A stretch of DNA of 14,477 nucleotides from Desulfobulbus sp. (lineage in GTDB: Bacteria > Desulfobacterota > Desulfobulbia > Desulfobulbales > Desulfobulbaceae), in the NCBI GenBank assembly GCA_030602145.1, contig JAUWAH010000013.1, positions 1 to 14,477 of the forward strand, in the 5' to 3' direction. Position 1 is the first letter of the stretch, and every line of letters begins with the position of its first letter. This document shows positions 1 through 7,246 of this stretch, piece after piece. Position numbers and translations under genes: made by a program. The notes under the pieces were generated by a model that worked only from the letters and a program-made list of their open reading frames with translations, was not told where the DNA came from and searched no databases.

Positions 1-1344
1 GTCTACGGCGGCCAATCCTATCAGGTGCAGATGCGCAGCCTCCGCCAGGGAGTGGATGTGGTCGTCGGCACCCCCGGCCGCCTGCTCGACCTGATCAACC
101 AGGGAGCGCTCGACCTGGCCACCGTGCACACCGTGGTCCTCGACGAGGCCGACGAGATGCTGAGCATGGGGTTCATCGACGATATCGAGCTGATCCTGGC
201 CCGCATTCCCGCAGAACGCCAGACCATGCTCTTTTCCGCCACCATCTCCAAACGGGTGCTGGAACTGTCCGGCCGCTACCTGCACAATCCGGAAACCGTG
301 TCCATCACCCCCAAGCAACTGACCGGAGCCACCATCAGCCAGCGCGCCTACCTGGTCAACCAGCAGGACAAGGTGGCGGCCCTGACCCGGCTGTTCGAGA
401 TGGAGACCATCGACAGCGCCCTGATCTTCGTTCGCACCCGACTCGCCACCGGCGAGTTGGCCAACCAGTTGACGGCGCGCGGCTTTCCCGCCGAACCCCT
501 CAACGGCGACCTCAGCCAGGAGGCCCGCCTCCAGGTGTTGAGCCGGTATCGCAACGGCCAGGTCAAGGTCCTGGTGGCCACCGATGTGGCTGCCCGCGGC
601 CTGGACATCGACGACATTTCCCATGTGTTCAACTTCGACCTGCCCGACGATCCGGAGGTCTATGTCCACCGGGTGGGGCGCACCGGCCGGGCCGGCCGGG
701 AGGGCACCGCCATCTCCCTGCTGACCCCCAAGGACCGCTGGCAACTCCGCCGCATCGAGGACTATACCCGCTTCAAACTGGAGCAGGCCGAGTTGCCGAC
801 CATCCAGCAGATCGAAAATCACCGCCAGGCCCTGCTGATGGAACAGTTGGAGGTGTGGATCCGGCGGGGCCGCTGCCGCCGGGAACGCGAGGTGGTGGAC
901 CTGTTGATGAACGTCGGCCACCAACCCGAGGATATCGCCGCCGCCGCCCTGAAGCTGGCGCGTTCCGACGAGAAAAAACGGCCCATCGACCCCATCACCC
1001 CGATCAAGGAGGAACAATTCCGCCAGCGTGACCGGAAAAGCGAACGGTCGCCCCGGAGGTCCGCAACGACCGGCCAGGGCCACGTTGGCCGACGCGGACC
1101 GGATCGGGACAAGGACATGGTGCCCCTGAAGCTCGACATCGGCCGGGCCGACGGCATCGCCGTCAACCATGTGGTGGCCTCGCTCACCCACTTCTCGGGC
1201 GTGCAATCCGGCCACCTGGGCAAGATCCGCCTGGAGGCGCATCACACCCTGGTCGATGTACCGGAGCACCTGGTCGGCCGACTGCTTGCCAAAAACGGCG
1301 CCTATCGGATCGGCCGCCGGTCGGTCATCCTCGAGCGGGCCTGA
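1..1344 (+). CDS. deaD: DEAD-box ATP-dependent RNA helicase, DeaD/CsdA type (5' partial)
   Basis: This is the C-terminal 447 residues of an RNA helicase that unwinds structured RNA, probably in ribosome assembly, mRNA decay or cold adaptation. The frame is open from the first base, so the start, Q motif and Walker A lie outside the window. Residues counted from base 1 show motif Ib TPGR (24-27), the Walker B DEAD box (48-51), SAT (79-81), motif IV LIFVRTR (141-147), motif V TDVAARGLDI (194-203) and motif VI HRVGRTGR (223-230). After the helicase core come a basic linker (about 325-370, rich in Arg, Lys and Ser) and a domain at about 374-447 containing IGRADGI and TLVDVPEHLVGRLL, typical of the DbpA RNA-binding domain (Pfam DbpA). 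That tail favours DeaD/CsdA or DbpA over RhlE or SrmB. Choosing between DeaD and DbpA is inference; the long linker fits DeaD better. Confidence 0.93.
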   Translation, partial: VYGGQSYQVQMRSLRQGVDVVVGTPGRLLDLINQGALDLATVHTVVLDEADEMLSMGFIDDIELILARIPAERQTMLFSATISKRVLELSGRYLHNPETVSITPKQLTGATISQRAYLVNQQDKVAALTRLFEMETIDSALIFVRTRLATGELANQLTARGFPAEPLNGDLSQEARLQVLSRYRNGQVKVLVATDVAARGLDIDDISHVFNFDLPDDPEVYVHRVGRTGRAGREGTAISLLTPKDRWQLRRIEDYTRFKLEQAELPTIQQIENHRQALLMEQLEVWIRRGRCRREREVVDLLMNVGHQPEDIAAAALKLARSDEKKRPIDPITPIKEEQFRQRDRKSERSPRRSATTGQGHVGRRGPDRDKDMVPLKLDIGRADGIAVNHVVASLTHFSGVQSGHLGKIRLEAHHTLVDVPEHLVGRLLAKNGAYRIGRRSVILERA

Positions 1345-1594
1345 GTGCCGAACCGCCGTCAACACGCAATCGCCTTTCCGGGCCGCGTCTTCCTCACCTC
1401 GGGGCAGGGCGCGGCCCGGCACCATCCGTGACCGGCCCAGGCAGCCGGCAGGAATATCCCACCCGGACTAAAATCCCTTCCCCCTTTTTATCCCTTGCGA
1501 TATCCTAACACGAGGCGGCATTGGGGCCGCCCGGCAATCCTGCCCTCTCCTCCTGTCGCTCCTCCATCGAGCCGCCGCTGCCCGGGCCACCACC
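1345..1594. other. Intergenic region between the helicase and EAL-HDOD genes
   Basis: These 250 bases hold no credible gene. They contain a perfect 10-bp inverted repeat (1378-1387 with 1410-1419), listed separately, and a second small hairpin GGCGGC/GCCGCC (1514-1519 with 1526-1531) in the probable leader of the EAL-HDOD gene. A pyrimidine-rich, locally AT-richer stretch around 1470-1505 contains TATCCT at 1501-1506, a weak -10 candidate without a good -35. No Shine-Dalgarno-like sequence is visible just before the ATG at 1595. Confidence 0.5.
1378..1419. repeat. Perfect 10-bp GC-rich inverted repeat after the helicase gene
   Basis: CCGGGCCGCG at 1378-1387 pairs perfectly with CGCGGCCCGG at 1410-1419 around a 22-base loop, 33 bases after the helicase stop. 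No T-run follows, so it is not a canonical intrinsic terminator. It could still act as a 3'-end stabilising hairpin or a partial terminator. Confidence 0.5.
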
Positions 1595-2818
1595 ATGGAT
1601 GTCTATATCGCCAGACAACCCATTTTCGACCGGCATGCCCGGTTATTTGCCTATGAGGTGCTCTACCGGTCCGGCATGGACAATGTCTTCCCCGATGACG
1701 TGGGCGGCGATGAGGCTACTCACACGGTCCTGGCCCATGTCCTCTTCAACATCGGCCTCGATGCGATCACCGGCAGCCGTCGGGCCCTGATCAATTTCAC
1801 CGAAAACCACCTCCTGCAACGAACCCCGACCCAACTGCCGACGACCCGCTGCATCGTTGAGATCCTGGAGTCGATCCTGCCGTCGCCAGAGGTATTCGCA
1901 GCCTGTCAGGAATTGAAGGCCAGGGGCTACACCCTCGCCCTGGACGATTTCGACTTCAACGAAAGCTCGGAGGCCCTGATCCCCTTCGTCGATATCGTCA
2001 AGGTCGACCTGCAGGCGGTCGACCGGGAACAACTGGCGGAGAACATGGCCCGGTTGCGCCAGACCGCCAAGGTTGCCTGGCTGGCGGAAAAGATCGAGGA
2101 TCACCGGGACCTGCACCTGGCCCAGTCCCTTGGCTTCGACTACTTTCAGGGGTATTTTCTCGACAAGCCCGAGGTGCTCAAGAACCGGACCATCGACACC
2201 TCGAAAATCGTCCTGCTCAACCTGCTGGCCGAGGTCTGTCGGCCGGAGATCGACCTGAAGAAGATCGAGCGGCTGGTCACTCCGGACGTCTCGCTCTCCT
2301 ACAAGCTGCTGCGCTACATCAATTCCGTCTTTTACTCGCTGGTCCGCAAAGTCAGCTCAATCCACTATGCCCTCATCTATCTGGGGGAAGACGGCACCCG
2401 GCAATTCGTCTCCCTGGCCGCCACCTCGGAACTGGCCAGCGGCAAGCCCTCGGAACTGATGCGCCTGTCCATGGTCAGAGCCCAACTCTGTCGCCTCCTG
2501 GCCGTCGCCCGCCCCGACCGGGCCGACGACTCGCAGCTCTTTCTCCTCGGCCTCTTCTCCCTCCTCGATGCCATGCTCGACATCCCCATGGCCGACCTCA
2601 CCGAAAAACTGCCCCTCACCGATGAGCTGAAAAACGCGCTCAACACCGGCACCGGCCCGCTGGCGCCCTATCTTCGGGCGGTCGTCACCTATGAAAAGGG
2701 AGAATTCCAGCAGTGCACCGGCCACCTCGGTCAACTCGGCATCACCGCCGAGGTCATGATCAACGCCTACGTGCAGGCCCTGGCCTGGGCCGATCAATTC
2801 GACCTCAATCTTTCCTGA
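1595..2818 (+). CDS. EAL-HDOD domain signalling protein (YuxH/CdgJ-like)
   Basis: This 407-residue cytoplasmic protein has an N-terminal EAL-like domain (about 1-195) fused to a HDOD domain (about 200-395), the arrangement of the YuxH/CdgJ family linked to cyclic-di-GMP signalling and motility. The start fits the family: the protein opens MDVYIARQPIFDR, typical of these proteins, although no ribosome-binding site is evident. The EAL signature reads YEVL (20-23). Residues that line up by eye with EAL catalytic positions are E21, N67, E89/E92, D117-D118 in DDFD, K136 and D138 in KVD, E165 and E168 in AEKIE, and Q185 in QGY. The loop after DDF (FNESSEAL) departs from the canonical G-x-G-Y-S-S-L form, so phosphodiesterase activity is uncertain. 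The HDOD part shows SLSYKLLRYINS (233-244). HDOD domains are non-catalytic relatives of HD hydrolases. Its last 14 bases overlap the end of the opposing gene. Confidence 0.93.
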   Translation: MDVYIARQPIFDRHARLFAYEVLYRSGMDNVFPDDVGGDEATHTVLAHVLFNIGLDAITGSRRALINFTENHLLQRTPTQLPTTRCIVEILESILPSPEVFAACQELKARGYTLALDDFDFNESSEALIPFVDIVKVDLQAVDREQLAENMARLRQTAKVAWLAEKIEDHRDLHLAQSLGFDYFQGYFLDKPEVLKNRTIDTSKIVLLNLLAEVCRPEIDLKKIERLVTPDVSLSYKLLRYINSVFYSLVRKVSSIHYALIYLGEDGTRQFVSLAATSELASGKPSELMRLSMVRAQLCRLLAVARPDRADDSQLFLLGLFSLLDAMLDIPMADLTEKLPLTDELKNALNTGTGPLAPYLRAVVTYEKGEFQQCTGHLGQLGITAEVMINAYVQALAWADQFDLNLS

Positions 2819-3479
2819 CCGAATCTTCCACCGCTGCCGACCGGCGGCCAAGAACCAGCCAGACCATGGCATCGAAGGGAACGGTGCCGGTGCACTGCGT
2901 CGCCGTTTCGACCTGCGGCAGATCCCCGCACCGGCCGACCAGCACCTTTTCCACCGTCACCGCCGTCACCCGATAGCCGCCGGCAGCGAGGGGTGCCTCG
3001 AAAAAGGCCAGCACCTCCGGCCGGACGAGCAGTGCACTGACATAGCTGTTGATCGGCCGGCCAACGGGGCGTCCCCGAACGGCGTCCCACCCGGGGTCGC
3101 GGGCCGCGGTTGTCGCCAGTTGGCTTGACAGCCAGGGATAGTCCACCAGCCGGCCGAGGAACAGCGAGGTGTAGGCCTGCTCCGGGTCCGTCGGGCGGCC
3201 AAGTTCGCCGACGGCGGCGAGCAGCGCCTGCACCGAGGCTTGGGTGAACTGGCAGGCGGAGGTCTCGGGAAGAACCCGGAGCCGGAGGGTCTGCCACCGA
3301 TCATCGGCCTCAAGGCGGCGGGTGCATCGGTCCTCTTCCAGCGCCAGGATCACCCGCGCCTCGTGGGCAGCGCCACTGGTTGGCCAGACCGCCAACGCCA
3401 CCGTGACCGCCAGCGGACCGAAGGCGGCGAAGGCAGCCGCCAAGGCACGCCACCCGCGCCCATGCCCCCTTGTCCTCAC
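2805..3479 (-). CDS. Hypothetical secreted protein with four cysteines
   Basis: I do not recognise this 224-residue protein. It starts with GTG (3479-3477), which overlaps the TGA of the upstream nucleotidase as GTGA, so translation is probably coupled; no separate Shine-Dalgarno sequence is seen. The N-terminus has arginines followed by a hydrophobic stretch (about 11-32) and a likely signal peptidase I site after TSGAA (around residue 38), so periplasmic export is likely. The mature part has four cysteines (52, 76, 184, 196), enough for two disulfides, no further membrane segment, and a final hydrophobic strand FDAMVWLVL (202-210). No catalytic signature is visible. Its position after a lipoprotein nucleotidase hints at an envelope role, but that is only context. 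Its stop codon lies inside the 3' end of the opposing EAL-HDOD gene. Confidence 0.75.
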   Translation of the reverse strand: MRTRGHGRGWRALAAAFAAFGPLAVTVALAVWPTSGAAHEARVILALEEDRCTRRLEADDRWQTLRLRVLPETSACQFTQASVQALLAAVGELGRPTDPEQAYTSLFLGRLVDYPWLSSQLATTAARDPGWDAVRGRPVGRPINSYVSALLVRPEVLAFFEAPLAAGGYRVTAVTVEKVLVGRCGDLPQVETATQCTGTVPFDAMVWLVLGRRSAAVEDSVRKD

Positions 3480-5353
3480 AGCCGATCCACGAACCGCTGG
3501 GTGGAGTAGTCCTTGATGGGCAGGGGGGCCAGGATCTTGGGCTCGCCGGGCAGTTTTTCGATGTAGTTGAGAAAGGCCTCGGCGTAATCGAGGCCGACGT
3601 CGATACGCCGCTCGCCGGTGATCCCCTTCAGGGCGGTGAAACTATCGTTGCCGTCGGCCAGAAAGGACATGGTGGCCACCTTGTAGGTCCTGCCCAACTC
3701 GAAGGGATGGTAGCCGCCATCGTTGGTCCTGATCTCCAGGTGGGAGACCCGTTTGCCCTTGGGCCTGGTCAGATCGACCCGGAAACGCAGGCCGCCGGTG
3801 TACGGATAGCAGCCGGTGTTGCCCGCCGGCCCGACCACCCCCTCAAGCGCATCCTCAAGGGCCGCCTTGACCTCGTGGCCGGTGGCATTGAGCTGCACCA
3901 GGGTGTTCTTGAAGGGCAGCACCGTGTAGACATCCTTGACCGTGACCGGTCCCTTGGCCAGGTCGGCCCGGACACCGCCGCCGTTCTGGATAGAGAGATC
4001 GGCACCGAAATACGCCTTGCCCTGCTGGAGGAAGGCCTCGGCGACGAGCTGCTGGACATCGCCGCCATGCCCGTTGACCCGCTCGTTGGCGTTGCAGGCG
4101 TCACCCAGCGAGGAGCGGGATACGTCGCGGGTGGTGCCCGGCACCCGTCGCAGGCAGAGATCGGTGGCGGCGGTGGCCACCACGGTGGCACCCAGGGCTT
4201 CCTTCTGCTGCCGATACGGGGTCAGCAAGGTTTCGGCCTCCCGATCCGGTGCCGTGATCCGCAACACCCCGCCGGCCTCGATATCGGCTCGCACCGCCCC
4301 GTTTTCCGCCTCGTTCAACGGCTCGCCGCCACCCCGCCGGAAGTCGTCACCAACCAGCATCCAGGGGGTGCCCTCGCAGGAGCTGACCTCACCGGCTGCA
4401 TCGAAACGGACCCGGAGTTCGCCGACCACCTGGGCATACTGCCAGGCCTGGACAATGCACACCGGCTTGCCGTCCCGGTCCGTGGTCCGGGTCGGATAGG
4501 GACCCTCCGGGGTGATGCCGTATGTTTTCAGGGTGTCCGGGCCGAGCAGGCTGTGGGAGTCGCCGCCCACCACCACATCCACGCCGGAGAGCTGCTGCAC
4601 CAGGGCCAGGTCGGCCCGATAGCCGATATGGGTGGCAAGGATGATCTTGTCGATCCCCTGGCTGCGCAGCCGGTCGATGGCCTCCTGGGCTGCAGTGGCT
4701 TCGTCGACTAAGGTGGTGTCAGGGTTGGGCCGGGAGGAATGCTTGGTCTTGCCGGCCACGGTCAGGCCGACGATACCGATCCGCTCGCCGCCGCGCACCA
4801 GGACCGCCGAGGGCTGCACCGCCGCGGGAGGAATGGCCGATGCCATCGGCGAGGTCGGTCCGAAGCGGACATTGGCGCTGAGCACCGAAGTCCGGCAGGT
4901 GTCGTCATGGAGGAAGCCGATCAGTTTCTTGATGCCGGCGTCGGTATTGTCGAACTCATGGTTGCCCAGGGTGAAGGTATCGAAACAGACCGTGTTCATC
5001 AGGGCGGCATCGGCCTTGCCCTCGCTGAGGGTGAAGTAGAGGTCACCGGTGGTGGCGTCACCGCTGTGCACCTTGATGACGTTGGCCGATTGGCGCTCCA
5101 GCGCCCTGATGGCCGATGTCACCCGGGGAAAACCGCCCCGCTCGACGGTGACCGGCTCGCGCCCGCGGCCGGTGTCCAGGAGCAGGGAGGGTAATTCTTC
5201 GTCAAGGTGCGAATGGTGATCGTTGATATGGAGGATGGTCAGTTCAAAGGGCTTGCTGGCCTCGGCAAGGGCGGCGGGCCGCCGGTCGCCGGCGGTGCAG
5301 CCGGCGAGGGCAAGGGTGAGGAAAAGGGAAAGGGCTGGGAAGATCGGACGCAT
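3476..5353 (-). CDS. Lipoprotein 5'-nucleotidase / NAD or UDP-sugar hydrolase (UshA/NadN family)
   Basis: This 625-residue enzyme hydrolyses nucleotides or nucleotide derivatives (5'-nucleotides, UDP-sugars or NAD) outside the inner membrane. Residues 1-19 form a lipoprotein signal with lipobox LAGC and Cys19 as the lipidated residue; soluble relatives such as E. coli UshA lack this anchor. The metallophosphatase domain (about 36-320) carries INDHH (43-47), SGDATTGD (97-104), GNHEFD (130-135), THIG (241-244) and GGDSH (263-267), the di-metal ligands. The C-terminal nucleotide-binding domain (about 390-600) shows NGGGVRADL (457-465), TVLPFKNTL (477-485) and FLADGNDSF (564-572). The opening ILHINDHHSHL and the LYFTLSEGKADAALMN segment recall NadN of Haemophilus, but the substrate cannot be fixed from sequence. 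The ATG at 5353 is preceded by AAGGAG (minus strand, 5364-5359) with a 5-base spacer. The unknown secreted gene follows by a GTGA overlap. Confidence 0.93.
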   Translation of the reverse strand: MRPIFPALSLFLTLALAGCTAGDRRPAALAEASKPFELTILHINDHHSHLDEELPSLLLDTGRGREPVTVERGGFPRVTSAIRALERQSANVIKVHSGDATTGDLYFTLSEGKADAALMNTVCFDTFTLGNHEFDNTDAGIKKLIGFLHDDTCRTSVLSANVRFGPTSPMASAIPPAAVQPSAVLVRGGERIGIVGLTVAGKTKHSSRPNPDTTLVDEATAAQEAIDRLRSQGIDKIILATHIGYRADLALVQQLSGVDVVVGGDSHSLLGPDTLKTYGITPEGPYPTRTTDRDGKPVCIVQAWQYAQVVGELRVRFDAAGEVSSCEGTPWMLVGDDFRRGGGEPLNEAENGAVRADIEAGGVLRITAPDREAETLLTPYRQQKEALGATVVATAATDLCLRRVPGTTRDVSRSSLGDACNANERVNGHGGDVQQLVAEAFLQQGKAYFGADLSIQNGGGVRADLAKGPVTVKDVYTVLPFKNTLVQLNATGHEVKAALEDALEGVVGPAGNTGCYPYTGGLRFRVDLTRPKGKRVSHLEIRTNDGGYHPFELGRTYKVATMSFLADGNDSFTALKGITGERRIDVGLDYAEAFLNYIEKLPGEPKILAPLPIKDYSTQRFVDRL

Positions 5354-5409
5354 GCTCGCTCCTTGGCAGAGGTGGAAGGGACACGTGTTGTTCTTGCTGC
5401 AACTGTCCC

Positions 5410-5415
5410 ATTATA
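5410..5415 (-). promoter_or_regulatory. Candidate -10 box for the nucleotidase gene
   Basis: The minus strand reads a perfect TATAAT here, flanked by GGG on both sides, about 57 bases upstream of the nucleotidase ATG. No good -35 hexamer lies 16-18 bases further upstream, and the preceding bases do not form a standard extended -10, so any activity may need an activator. Confidence 0.4.
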
Positions 5416-5462
5416 CCCAAAGGCCGACAAAGCCCAGCCATTTTCTATGAACGACGTTGATT

Positions 5463-5526
5463 CCGGCACCATTGCCGTGCCGGGTGTTTGCCGGCAAGGC
5501 AGGGTAAAACCTGCTTGAATTTTACC
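5463..5526. promoter_or_regulatory. Cluster of three dyads between the divergent nucleotidase and lepB genes
   Basis: Three perfect inverted repeats lie in a row: CCGGCAC/GTGCCGG (5463-5469 with 5477-5483, 7-base loop), the palindrome TTGCCGGCAA (5488-5497), and GGTAAAA/TTTTACC (5503-5509 with 5520-5526, 10-base loop). The last one overlaps TTGAAT (5515-5520), which with TAGCCT 17 bases downstream makes a weak candidate lepB promoter. They could be operators or leader hairpins for the rightward transcript. Confidence 0.4.
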
Positions 5527-5586
5527 GGTCCATCGAGTAGCCTTGGCAAAAATTTTCAACCTCGCCCTTCACTTACAGGCGCATCC

Positions 5587-6237
5587 GTGACAGAATCCCC
5601 CGAGCAACCCAAGAAATCCGCCATCCGCGAGAACATCGAGGCGATCCTGATCGCCGTTCTCCTGGCGCTGTTCATCCGCACCTTCATCATCCAGGCGTTC
5701 AAGATCCCCTCCGGTTCGATGCTGCCGACCCTGCAAATCGGCGATCATCTCCTGGTGACCAAGTTCACCTACGGCGTCAAGATGCCCTTCACCGGCACCA
5801 CCCTGATCCCGATCGGCGATCCCAAAGCCAACGATATCGTCGTCTTCGAGTTTCCCAAGAACCCCGAGCTGGACTACATCAAACGGGTGATCGCGGTGGC
5901 CGGCGACACGGTCGAAATCCGCGACAAGAAGATCTTCGTCAACGGCAAGCCCTTCGATGACCGTCACGGGGTCTTCACGGACCCGCTCGTCCATCCGGCC
6001 AGCGTCGATTCCCGGGACAACTACGGACCGGCGACCGTGCCGCCGGGCAAGATCTTCACCATGGGCGACAACCGCGACAACTCGTTCGACGGCCGTTTCT
6101 GGGGCTTTGTCGATTTGAAGGCGATCCGGGGCAAAGCCTGGATCATCTACTGGTCCTGGGATGTGCAGCTTCCCCTGTTCTCTTCGGACCGGCTTCGTTC
6201 CATCCGTTGGAGCCGGCTAGGCGATACCGTTCATTGA
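5587..6237 (+). CDS. lepB: Signal peptidase I
   Basis: Signal peptidase I cleaves signal peptides from exported proteins at the outer face of the cytoplasmic membrane. The product is 216 residues from the GTG at 5587. The frame is open further upstream, but no ATG or better start precedes this point and the family's cytoplasmic head begins here; only a weak AGG sits before it. One N-terminal membrane segment (about 17-37) is followed by SGSMLPTL with nucleophile Ser44, the segment [12 protein letters not shown] with general base Lys99, and the [14 protein letters not shown] box (160-173). It is shorter than the two-span E. coli LepB and resembles single-span enzymes. pyrB begins 14 bases after the stop, so the two are probably co-transcribed although functionally unrelated. 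Confidence 0.96.
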   Translation: MTESPEQPKKSAIRENIEAILIAVLLALFIRTFIIQAFKIPSGSMLPTLQIGDHLLVTKFTYGVKMPFTGTTLIPIGDPKANDIVVFEFPKNPELDYIKRVIAVAGDTVEIRDKKIFVNGKPFDDRHGVFTDPLVHPASVDSRDNYGPATVPPGKIFTMGDNRDNSFDGRFWGFVDLKAIRGKAWIIYWSWDVQLPLFSSDRLRSIRWSRLGDTVH

Positions 6238-6251
6238 CCACCGGAGGCAGT

Positions 6252-7184
6252 ATGGCAACAGGCACCACCTTTGCGCACCGCCACATCCTGGGCATGGAAC
6301 AGCTCTCGCGGGAGGATATCGTCCATATCCTCGCCACCGCCGACTCGTTCAAGGAAATCTCGACCCGATCGATCAAAAAAGTGCCGACCCTGCGCGGCCA
6401 CACCATCATCAACCTCTTCTTCGAACCCTCGACCCGGACCCGCCTCTCCTTTGAGGTCGCGGCCAAGCGGATGAGCGCCGACACCTTCAACATCAGCCCC
6501 TCGACCAGCAGCACCACCAAGGGCGAAACCCTGGCCGACACCGCCCGCAACATCTCGGCCATGCACCCGGACATCATCATCATCCGCCACAGCTGTTCCG
6601 GCGCGCCGCTCTTTCTGACCCGCTACGTCGAGGCGGCGGTGATCAATGCCGGCGACGGTGCCCACGAGCACCCCTCCCAAGGGCTCCTGGACCTGATGAC
6701 CGTCAAGGAGCACCGGGGAACCCTGAGCGGCCTGAAAATCGCCATCATCGGCGACATCACCCATAGCCGGGTGGCCCGCTCCGGCATCATCGGTTTTTCC
6801 CGCATGGGCTCCCAGGTGCACGTCTACGGCCCGACCACGCTGATCCCCAAGGGCATCGAGCAGTTGGGCGCCACCCTCTGCGGTTCCCTGGAAGAGGCGG
6901 TCCGCGACGCCGACGTGGTCATGACCCTGCGCATCCAGCGCGAGCGCCAGAACGACCCCCTGCTGCCCTCGCTGCGCGAGTATTCCCGGCAGTTCGGCAT
7001 CTCCCGGCACATCCTGTCCCTGGCCAAACCCGACGCCCTGGTCATGCATCCCGGCCCGGTCAACCGAGGCGTGGAGTTGCCGCCCGATATCGCCGACGGC
7101 CCGCAATCGGTCATCCTCGATCAGGTGACCAACGGTGTGGCGGTGCGCATGGCCCTATTATATTTGGTGATGGGGAACTCCTGA
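6252..7184 (+). CDS. pyrB: Aspartate carbamoyltransferase catalytic subunit
   Basis: This enzyme condenses carbamoyl phosphate with L-aspartate to form N-carbamoyl-aspartate, the first committed step of pyrimidine synthesis in the cytoplasm. The 310 residues match the usual catalytic chain length. The carbamoyl-phosphate motif FEPSTRTR is at 57-64, the mobile loop lysine in STTKGET at Lys90, HPSQ at 140-143, RIQRER at 227-232 and the aspartate-side MHPGPVNRG at 265-273. The ATG at 6252 has GGAGG (6243-6247) just upstream. No pyrI regulatory-chain gene is present nearby; pyrC follows, so the enzyme may be a simple trimer or may associate with dihydroorotase, as reported for some bacteria (inference). 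No PyrR-type attenuator is visible in the 14-base gap to lepB. Confidence 0.98.
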   Translation: MATGTTFAHRHILGMEQLSREDIVHILATADSFKEISTRSIKKVPTLRGHTIINLFFEPSTRTRLSFEVAAKRMSADTFNISPSTSSTTKGETLADTARNISAMHPDIIIIRHSCSGAPLFLTRYVEAAVINAGDGAHEHPSQGLLDLMTVKEHRGTLSGLKIAIIGDITHSRVARSGIIGFSRMGSQVHVYGPTTLIPKGIEQLGATLCGSLEEAVRDADVVMTLRIQRERQNDPLLPSLREYSRQFGISRHILSLAKPDALVMHPGPVNRGVELPPDIADGPQSVILDQVTNGVAVRMALLYLVMGNS

Positions 7185-7246
7185 TGACCGCGCCGACAAA
7201 CCGCCCGTCAACCCTTCTCCGTTCTCCCGAGGCCCGCTGCCGATGA
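7184..7246 (+). CDS. Possible 20-codon coupling ORF between pyrB and pyrC
   Basis: An ATG overlaps the pyrB stop (TGATG, 7182-7186) and its frame runs 20 codons to a TGA that overlaps the pyrC start as ATGA (7243-7246). The peptide [20 protein letters not shown] has no recognisable domain. The simplest reading is a short frame that lets ribosomes finishing pyrB carry on to pyrC, whose own upstream signal is weak (GAGG at 7229-7232, 10 bases from the ATG). Chance is possible, since one open frame of this length is not rare in GC-rich DNA. Confidence 0.3.
   Translation: MTAPTNRPSTLLRSPEARCR

Noticed and set aside
3470..4711. Plus-strand open frame of more than 400 codons opposite the nucleotidase
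   Set aside because: The minus strand carries clear metallophosphatase and 5'-nucleotidase motifs; the plus frame has none.
5488..5586. Extended lepB start at the TTG at 5488
   Set aside because: The start codon would lie within a palindrome, the extra residues look non-coding, and the GTG at 5587 gives a normal N-terminus.
6231..7106. Long minus-strand open frame opposite pyrB
   Set aside because: An antisense shadow of GC-rich coding DNA; low-complexity Gly/Asp/His-rich product and pyrB on the plus strand is unambiguous.
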